Part shown: piece after piece, positions 56,290-61,332 of the stretch
Numbering within the stretch: position 1 is the stretch's first letter
Layout: each line of letters begins with the position of its first letter
Source of the DNA: Fictibacillus nanhaiensis
GTDB lineage: Bacteria; Bacillota; Bacilli; Bacillales; Fictibacillaceae
Assembly: GCA_016401345.1 (NCBI GenBank)
Contig: JAEACG010000010.1
Location: forward strand, 1 to 61,332
Direction of reading: 5' to 3'
DNA: 61,332 nucleotides
Position numbers and translations under genes: made by a program
The notes under the pieces: generated by a model
Seen by the model: only the letters and a program-made list of their open reading frames with translations
What the model was told of the DNA's origin: nothing
Database searches by the model: none

Positions 56290-57015
56290 ATGAAGAAGTG
56301 GGTGAAGGGAGCCGCATTTGCACTTGGATGCGCTGTCCTTATCTTTATTTTCACCTATCATTTTTTAGATGATGATTCGTGGCGCTCGTGGAACATGCCG
56401 CTCTCTGGAAAGATTATCGTAATCGACCCAGGCCATGGCGGTGCTGACGGTGGTGCTGTTGGTGATGGAGAAGTTCTTGAAAAAGAGATCGCATTAAACA
56501 TTTCCATGTTGCTTCGAGATTATTTACAAGAAGCGGGAGCACTTGTCATCATGACACGTGAAACAGACACGGACCTCGCGGACGAAGGTACAAAAAAACT
56601 GCGACATCGCAAATGGGAAGATTTAAAAGAGCGAAAAAAAATTATTAACGAAAATCATGCGGACTTATTTATTTCGATTCACTTAAATTCTTTGCCTTCA
56701 TCCAGGTGGAGAGGCGCTCAAGTCTTTTATCATCCCGGAAAAGAAGACGGAGAAGCCGTATCTAAATTTATACAAGACGAAATCAAAAGAAATCTAAATA
56801 ATACGGATCGGTTTGCAAAATCCATAGAAGGTTTATACTTGCTGCGGACTGCAGAAGTGCCAGGAGCGCTAGTCGAAGTCGGTTTCTTATCCAATCCATC
56901 AGAACGCGAGCTGTTAAAAACAGAATCGTACCAAAAAAGTATAGCGGCATCGATCTACCAAGGTATGCTACGATTTTATACAAATGAAACACCACCAACA
57001 TCTCCTCTTGATTAG
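56290..57015 (+). CDS. cwlD: N-acetylmuramoyl-L-alanine amidase CwlD (spore cortex)
   Basis: 241 aa. An N-terminal membrane anchor or signal (about 6-25) and an Amidase_3 domain: zinc ligands H49 in DPGHGGADGG, E64 in LEKEIALN, His in SIHLNS, and catalytic Glu in LVEVGFLSNPSE. With PdaA it makes the muramic-delta-lactam needed for cortex lysis at germination. ATG 56290 behind TAGGGGGAC. Confidence 0.95.
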   Translation: MKKWVKGAAFALGCAVLIFIFTYHFLDDDSWRSWNMPLSGKIIVIDPGHGGADGGAVGDGEVLEKEIALNISMLLRDYLQEAGALVIMTRETDTDLADEGTKKLRHRKWEDLKERKKIINENHADLFISIHLNSLPSSRWRGAQVFYHPGKEDGEAVSKFIQDEIKRNLNNTDRFAKSIEGLYLLRTAEVPGALVEVGFLSNPSERELLKTESYQKSIAASIYQGMLRFYTNETPPTSPLD

Positions 57016-57040
57016 AGGGGGTGTTTCTCTATTTTCATGT
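56988..57040 (+). terminator. Terminator at the cwlD end
   Basis: AAACACC and CTCCTC before the stop codon pair with GAGGGG and GTGTTT after it, followed by CTCTATTTTC. Imperfect, moderate support. Confidence 0.5.
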
Positions 57041-57066
57041 GCTCGCTTTTTGGGCGAGTAATTTGG

Positions 57067-57192
57067 AGTGGACAGTAAAAATACCGAAGTGGACAGTAAA
57101 TATGTAAAAGTGGACAGTATTTCTTTGAAAGTGGACAGTAAATTTCAATAAGTGGACAGTATTTTCATAAAAGTCGACAGTAAGTGCTCATA
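57067..57192. repeat. Phased array 5: AGTGGACAGTA core every 21 bp (6 units)
   Basis: AGTGGACAGTA begins at 57067, 57088, 57109, 57130 and 57151, and AGTCGACAGTA at 57172: five spacings, all exactly 21 bp. The 10 bp between cores differ in sequence and are AT-rich. Longest core and cleanest period of the five arrays. It lies between cwlD and salA. Confidence 0.93.
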
Positions 57193-57271
57193 CCTCCTTT
57201 AGCGAGCTTCCTCGTTTGAGTGAAATTCACACATCTAAAAAAACCGCTTACATGATTGTCGGTAGGGGTTG

Positions 57272-57280
57272 TGATATACT
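57272..57280 (+). promoter_or_regulatory. Extended -10 promoter of salA
   Basis: TGATATACT (57272-57280) is an extended -10 box, 35 bases before the chosen salA start. No good -35. Confidence 0.5.
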
Positions 57281-57314
57281 GAAAAGGAATTTTACAGGTA
57301 AAGGATGTGTCTAT

Positions 57315-58364
57315 GTGCTTACAGAAGAAAAAGTCATCGAGCTGTTAGGTCCTATTCAAGACCCTTATTTACATAAAAGCATGGTCGACTCAGGGAGTAT
57401 CCGTGAGTTGAAGATAAAAGAAGGATATGTGGGGCTGAAAATTGGCTTAGCACATACAGGAACACCGGAACAAATGCAGCTGCAGCAGCAAATCGTTCAA
57501 GTTTTGAAAAACGCTGGAGCGGAATCTGTCGGACTTCGTTTCGAAAAAAGAGACGATATTACGGCTGTAAACCCAAGTGAAGCAGCGAACCAGACTGCAC
57601 CAACTACTCTTCTTTCCGAAAACAGCAAGACTCAATTTATCGCGATTGCTAGTGGTAAAGGCGGCGTAGGGAAATCAACGGTTTCAGTCAACTTAGCTGT
57701 TGCTCTTGCGAGACTTGGGAAAAAGGTCGGATTGATCGATGCAGATATTTACGGATTCAGTGTTCCAGATATGATGGGAATTACAGAGCGTCCGAAAGTA
57801 AAGGGCGACCGCATCTTTCCGGTTGAGCGTTTTGATGTAAAAGTAATCTCTATGGCATTTTTCGTAGAAGATAACGCACCTGTTATCTGGCGTGGACCGA
57901 TGCTCGGGAAGATGCTCATGAATTTCTTCAGCGAAGTAGAATGGGGAGATCTAGACTATGTTCTTCTAGACTTGCCGCCAGGTACAGGTGATGTGGCGCT
58001 GGATGTTCATAAGATGCTTCCGAAGTGTAAAGAAGTAATCGTAACAACACCTCATGCTACAGCAGCATTCGTAGCAGCTAGAGCGGGAACGATGGCGATC
58101 AAGACAAACCATGAAGTGCTTGGTATCGTTGAGAACATGTCTTATTTCCAAAGCGGATCAACAGGTGAGAAAGAATATGTATTTGGTAAAGACGGCGGAA
58201 AGCGTTTAGCAGAAGAGTTAAATGTACCGTTGCTTGGCCAAATACCGCTTGGTCAGCCTGAAATAAAAGAAGATGATTTTGCGCCAAGTGTATATGACCA
58301 AACACATCCAATCGGTGAACACTACATTCAGATGGCAAAGAAAATCATTGATAAAACAAATTAA
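57315..58364 (+). CDS. salA: Mrp/NBP35-family ATPase SalA
   Basis: 349 aa. DUF59-type N-terminal domain (1-80), then a P-loop ATPase: deviant Walker A GKGGVGKST (114-122), DADIYGFSVPDMMG, LPPGTGDVALD. In B. subtilis SalA represses scoC and so raises exoprotease genes; a role in Fe-S assembly is the wider family theme. GTG 57315 (VLTEEKVIELLG) with AAAGGATG fits relatives; a frame from 57216 would include the promoter. Confidence 0.92.
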   Translation: MLTEEKVIELLGPIQDPYLHKSMVDSGSIRELKIKEGYVGLKIGLAHTGTPEQMQLQQQIVQVLKNAGAESVGLRFEKRDDITAVNPSEAANQTAPTTLLSENSKTQFIAIASGKGGVGKSTVSVNLAVALARLGKKVGLIDADIYGFSVPDMMGITERPKVKGDRIFPVERFDVKVISMAFFVEDNAPVIWRGPMLGKMLMNFFSEVEWGDLDYVLLDLPPGTGDVALDVHKMLPKCKEVIVTTPHATAAFVAARAGTMAIKTNHEVLGIVENMSYFQSGSTGEKEYVFGKDGGKRLAEELNVPLLGQIPLGQPEIKEDDFAPSVYDQTHPIGEHYIQMAKKIIDKTN

Positions 58365-58365
58365 A

Positions 58366-58396
58366 GAAAAAGCCTTCCGGTTGTCGGGAGGCTTTT
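58366..58396. terminator. Bidirectional terminator between salA and gerD
   Basis: AAAAGCCTTCCGG pairs with TCGGGAGGCTTTT, with A runs on one side and T runs on the other, so it can end both converging transcripts. Confidence 0.9.
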
Positions 58397-59024
58397 ATTG
58401 CGGGCTTGTGGACTCTTCTTGTTGCTCTTGTCCGCTGCTAGATGATGAAGCTTCTTTTCCTTTTTTCGAGATGGACTGATCAATTTCTTCATGAGCCACT
58501 TTCTTTAACATCTCTTGAATTTGAGCTTGTACGATTGGACTCTCAAACGTTTCAAGCATCACTTTTTTCATTTCTTTTCTAACTGGCTGTGTATCAACGA
58601 GCGATAATAATTTTTCTGCCATTTGCGGGTTCTGCATGATCTTCATCACTTCTGCTTGATACTGAGGATCTTTAATTAAATCCTTCATCAATTTCTCATG
58701 TTCTTTTCGCATGCTTTTCGCAAAAGCTACTGAGAACTTCGGATCTTTAAAAAGGGTCTGCCAAAACTTTTGGCCCTTTTCTGAAAGAAGCTGCTTTTCA
58801 ATCGTCTGTTTGATGACTTCTTGATCAATGAGTATATCTTGTTGAATTTCTTTATCTGATAAAACTTCTTTAATGGCTTTTTTTCCTTCATCTGTCTTCA
58901 ATAGATCGACAAGCATCTTTTTCGTTGCTTCGTAATCGACCTGTGAACTGCCTTGGGCTTCTTGAGCACAGCCCGAAAGAACAGCAAAAGAGATACAAAA
59001 GAGGAAAATGTATATTTTTTTCAT
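58395..59024 (-). CDS. gerD: Spore germination lipoprotein GerD
   Basis: 209 aa. Lipoprotein signal with lipobox LSGC, Cys at 19 (MKKIYIFLFCISFAVLSGC), then a charged, mostly helical body rich in KDPQYQAEVMKIMQ-type segments and a Ser/Gln-rich tail. In B. subtilis it gathers nutrient receptors in the spore inner membrane. ATG 59024 with AGGAGGAATT; the longer start at 59081 lacks a ribosome site. Confidence 0.93.
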   Translation of the reverse strand: MKKIYIFLFCISFAVLSGCAQEAQGSSQVDYEATKKMLVDLLKTDEGKKAIKEVLSDKEIQQDILIDQEVIKQTIEKQLLSEKGQKFWQTLFKDPKFSVAFAKSMRKEHEKLMKDLIKDPQYQAEVMKIMQNPQMAEKLLSLVDTQPVRKEMKKVMLETFESPIVQAQIQEMLKKVAHEEIDQSISKKGKEASSSSSGQEQQEESTSPQ

Positions 59025-59110
59025 TTGAATTCCTCCTCCTTTCAAGTTGAGCTCGATACTTATAGGATTGATTTTTAGCACGTATTTATACTGGTTATTT
59101 AAAGGAAAAC

Positions 59111-59139
59111 TGGCAATTTAAAATAGACATTGGTACAAT
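59111..59139 (+). promoter_or_regulatory. Possible promoter of kbaA
   Basis: TGGCAA (59111-59116), 17 bp, TACAAT (59134-59139). Confidence 0.5.
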
Positions 59140-59172
59140 CGTTACGGAGCATGTTAGAGGGGGAAAACACGC

Positions 59173-59793
59173 GTGAAAATTAGAAGTTGGATCTTTTTAT
59201 TCTTTACCACATTATTAATTGGGATTGTCAGTGCAATCACAGTTGGTCTTATATTAAAGTTTCCTGAGGACAGCAGCGCTTTAGAAGTACTTCTATATAT
59301 TTTTGGACTGATCGGTTTTGGCGCGTTGTTCAGTGTATTTAGTCAGATGGGCTTTTTTGCATATTTAACGGTTCATCGCTTTGGCCTTGGTATTTTTAAA
59401 AGTCATCGCCTTTGGAACGGAGTACAACTTGTATTGATTGCGGTCGTACTTTTCGATCTGTTCTATTTACGATATACATCTTTTCACAAGGAAGGCGACA
59501 GCCTCGTTAACTACATTCTTATTCCGCTTGCGATTTTAGCTTACGGATTGGTCATTGCATATGTAAAAGTAAAACAAACATCGAGTGTAGCGTTCATCCC
59601 AACGCTTTTCTTTATTACAGTCGTAACCATCTTAGAATGGGTGCCGGTGTTAAAAGAAAACAATACCCTTTCACTATGGATGGGCTTTGTTCCGATCATG
59701 CTTTGTAACACGTATCAAATTTTAATGCTGCATCGACTGTTGCAGTCAAATCAATCTAAATCATCTAAACAAACAAAGCCCACTGCCTTATAA
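59173..59793 (+). CDS. kbaA: KinB-signalling pathway activation protein KbaA
   Basis: 206 aa integral membrane protein with about six hydrophobic segments. SQMGFFAYLTVHRFGLGIFK and KQTSSVAFIPTLFFITVVTI match KbaA. In B. subtilis it is needed for KinB to start the sporulation phosphorelay. GTG start 59173 behind TTAGAGGGGG. Confidence 0.93.
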   Translation: MKIRSWIFLFFTTLLIGIVSAITVGLILKFPEDSSALEVLLYIFGLIGFGALFSVFSQMGFFAYLTVHRFGLGIFKSHRLWNGVQLVLIAVVLFDLFYLRYTSFHKEGDSLVNYILIPLAILAYGLVIAYVKVKQTSSVAFIPTLFFITVVTILEWVPVLKENNTLSLWMGFVPIMLCNTYQILMLHRLLQSNQSKSSKQTKPTAL

Positions 59794-59809
59794 GGCAGGG
59801 GCGTTTTTT
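59778..59809. terminator. Terminator shared by kbaA and pdaB
   Basis: GCCC..CTGCCTTA and TAAGGCAG..GGGC form a long hairpin across the kbaA stop codon, then GTTTTTTC. Confidence 0.85.
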
Positions 59810-59815
59810 CATTCA

Positions 59816-60577
59816 TCAGTTAACTTCTTTACTGTTGGCCTCGGTATTCGCGATCATCTCACTTACACTCACAAATTTAAAGCCATCGTCGCGGAGTTTA
59901 TCAATAATAGTTGGAAGTGCTTTATGTGTTTGTTTAACGGAATCGGATGCATGAAGCAAGATGATGTCTCCTGCTTTCGTCTCATCAGTGGCAGTTGTAA
60001 CAATACGATCTACTCCAGGGTTTTTCCAATCTTTCGTGTCGATGCTCCAATGAACTACCGTGTGGTTGAGATCTTCTGAGATGTTTAAGACACGCTCATC
60101 AAAATTCCCATTTGGCGGTCGTATGAGAGAAGTCATTTTCCCGGATACTTTTTTAATTTTCTCCTGAGCTAAAAGGATATCCCGCTTGATCTGTTTATCT
60201 TCCCAATCTGTATAGCTTTTGTATTGATAACCGAGACTAGCTACTTCATGACCATCTTTTACAATACGTTCGACGATTTCAGGATGACGTTCAGCCCAAG
60301 CGGCTGATAGGAAAAAGGTACAGTTTTTTACGCCCTTTTCCTTTAAAACGTCTAAGATCGGTGTGACCCGTTTGTCGCCCCAGCTGATATCAAACGTGAG
60401 AGATACTTTGTTTCCTTGGTCTTCTCCCTTATAAATCGCACGGGGTCCATCTTTAGATGAAAACACAGATAGTTGCTGCTGTCCTACAAATGCAAGTGAG
60501 GCAGCAAAGAAAGCTGCAAACACAACAACCATGTATTGTTTCATTTTCTTGCCGTTAATAACAAAGAAAAATTTCAT
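59816..60577 (-). CDS. pdaB: Polysaccharide deacetylase family spore protein PdaB
   Basis: 253 aa. N-terminal membrane anchor (about 14-32), then a NodB-type domain. Motif 1 reads TFDISWGD (61-68) in place of TFDDGP; that missing second Asp is usual for PdaB. Later motifs RPPNGNFD and LLHASDSVKQT are present. In B. subtilis it keeps cortex structure in late sporulation. GGGGG at 60590-60594 (read on this strand) is the likely ribosome site. Confidence 0.93.
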   Translation of the reverse strand: MKFFFVINGKKMKQYMVVVFAAFFAASLAFVGQQQLSVFSSKDGPRAIYKGEDQGNKVSLTFDISWGDKRVTPILDVLKEKGVKNCTFFLSAAWAERHPEIVERIVKDGHEVASLGYQYKSYTDWEDKQIKRDILLAQEKIKKVSGKMTSLIRPPNGNFDERVLNISEDLNHTVVHWSIDTKDWKNPGVDRIVTTATDETKAGDIILLHASDSVKQTHKALPTIIDKLRDDGFKFVSVSEMIANTEANSKEVN

Positions 60578-60727
60578 AAAACCATCTACCCCCTGTCCAT
60601 CTTCCTTACAAAATATCTATGATGAAAGGGACAAGATATACCGAAAATTTAGACATTCCTATAAAATATTAACTCTGACTTTTCATGGCCATAATGGTAA
60701 AAGAAAAAATAAGAGGGGTGTCGTCTA

Positions 60728-60952
60728 TTGTCTTTGGTAGGGATGCTGTTAAATCATCAAGAGCTTTCTGAGTTTGAATATGTGTTAAAAAAGGAAATGG
60801 AAGAACTAAGGGTCGATCTTGAAGACAATAAGATTGACGCTATCGTAAAAACTGTATTAGAAGAGCGGTATCAGATCATTTATCGTTTGTTCTGCAGATT
60901 CGCTAAGCCTTCTGATTGCAGAAGATATTTAAGGCGGAAACAAAGAAATTAA
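60728..60952 (+). CDS. Small conserved-looking protein of unknown function
   Basis: 74 aa, TTG start supported by GAGGGGTG at 60713-60720. Acidic/basic helical sequence (HQELSEFEYVLKKEMEELRV) with two cysteines near the basic C-terminus (FCRFAKPSDCRRYLRRKQRN). No membrane segment. I recall similar small proteins next to rRNA operons in Bacillus but cannot name it. Confidence 0.7.
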   Translation: MSLVGMLLNHQELSEFEYVLKKEMEELRVDLEDNKIDAIVKTVLEERYQIIYRLFCRFAKPSDCRRYLRRKQRN

Positions 60953-60970
60953 CTTTTTTCGAAAAAACTA

Positions 60971-61000
60971 TTGACCATATTATCAAGAAGGTGGTATATT
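60971..61000 (+). promoter_or_regulatory. rRNA operon promoter P1
   Basis: TTGACC (60971-60976), 18 bp, TATATT (60995-61000), preceded by GGTGG. Confidence 0.82.
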
Positions 61001-61069
61001 ACTTCTTGTCGCTTTTACAGCGGCTGAAACAAACGAAACAAACAAATTAAGAATCACTAAAAAAAGCAG

Positions 61070-61099
61070 TTGACATCAACTAGCCAACGGTGGTATCTT
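61070..61099 (+). promoter_or_regulatory. rRNA operon promoter P2
   Basis: TTGACA (61070-61075), 18 bp, TATCTT (61094-61099), again preceded by GGTGG. It lies 99 bp after P1. Confidence 0.82.
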
Positions 61100-61138
61100 A
61101 TAAAAGTCGCCAAAACGAGCGACACACTGAAACACACA

Positions 61139-61191
61139 GTTCTTTGAAAACTGAACAAAAGAAATAGGTAAGGAATTAAGAATTAATTCCG
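61139..61191 (+). promoter_or_regulatory. rRNA leader: antitermination/processing sequences
   Basis: GTTCTTTGAAAACTGAACAA (61140-61159) is the common Firmicutes pre-16S leader block with a boxA-like part. A perfect 8-bp hairpin GGAATTAA/TTAATTCC (61173-61191) follows. Confidence 0.65.
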
Positions 61192-61221
61192 TCAGTAATA
61201 AAATCGAGCAAGACAAACACT

Positions 61222-61332
<111 letters not shown>

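Noticed and set aside
57067-57192. Peptide-coding repeat (VDS heptads) in array 5
   Set aside because: One frame is open for four units but then hits TAA, has no start with a ribosome site, and the spacers show no codon-like conservation.
59816-60577. PdaB as a defective enzyme because the NodB motif reads TFDISWGD
   Set aside because: This altered motif is normal for the PdaB family, so it is not a local mutation.

Overview
The window is a 61-kb piece of a Bacillaceae chromosome close to the replication origin. It runs from the last ~40 nt of a 23S rRNA gene plus a 5S rRNA gene at the left edge to the first ~110 nt of a 16S rRNA gene at the right edge. Gene order (ctsR-mcsA-mcsB-clpC-radA-disA-yacL-ispD-ispF-gltX-T box-cysE-cysS-mrnC-rlmB-rae1-sigH, then the rplK-rplL, rpoBC, str, S10, spc and alpha clusters, ecfA-ecfA-ecfT-truA, rplM-rpsI, ybaK-cwlD-salA-gerD-kbaA-pdaB) matches the Bacillus subtilis layout almost gene for gene. 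The sporulation genes (sigH, cwlD, gerD, kbaA, pdaB) indicate an endospore former. The 16S start and the very common 128-bp intergenic repeat suggest Fictibacillus or a near relative; that placement is an inference from memory, not a search.

Layout: 1-283, end of an rRNA operon and its terminator. 284-1006, a gene-free gap with two phased short-motif arrays. 1007-5685, the CtsR-controlled Clp operon. 6124-10959, DNA repair, c-di-AMP and isoprenoid genes. 11310-17103, gltX, then T-box controlled cysE-cysS and RNA-processing genes. 17110-17833, sigH. 18116-22773, rpmG, secE, nusG and the L11/L1 and L10/L12 genes with RNA leaders. 22775-30260, rpoB-rpoC. 30272-35160, the str group. 35770-51040, one nearly continuous ribosomal superoperon from rpsJ to rplQ with two tandem promoters. 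51177-54423, an ECF transporter energizing module plus truA. 54438-55477, rplM-rpsI. 55777-60577, sporulation/germination genes. 60971-61332, tandem rRNA promoters and the 16S start.

The protein-coding content is ordinary and highly conserved, and nearly all genes are on the + strand (co-directional with replication); only gerD and pdaB are on the - strand. What is unusual is in the gaps. Almost every gap longer than about 200 bp that is not a known leader contains one of two things. (a) A ~128-bp imperfectly palindromic repeat with GTTGAT ends: six copies, one of them interrupted by a second, unrelated palindromic element, plus one solo flank. (b) A phased array in which a 7-11 nt core word recurs every 20-21 bp, about two helical turns, with unrelated AT-rich DNA between. 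Five such arrays occur (445, 781, 35518, 55485, 57067) built on four different core words, and three of them keep exactly 21 bp between all cores. I do not recognise them as a described element class; they are the best candidate here for something undescribed.

Other points of regulation readable in the sequence are a CtsR box; a cysteine T box; two 23S-like L1-binding mimics, one before rplK and one before rplA; the L10 leader attenuator; probable L13 and S10 leaders; and perfect or near-perfect dyads overlapping the promoters before rplJ and rplGB and just after the rpoB promoter.
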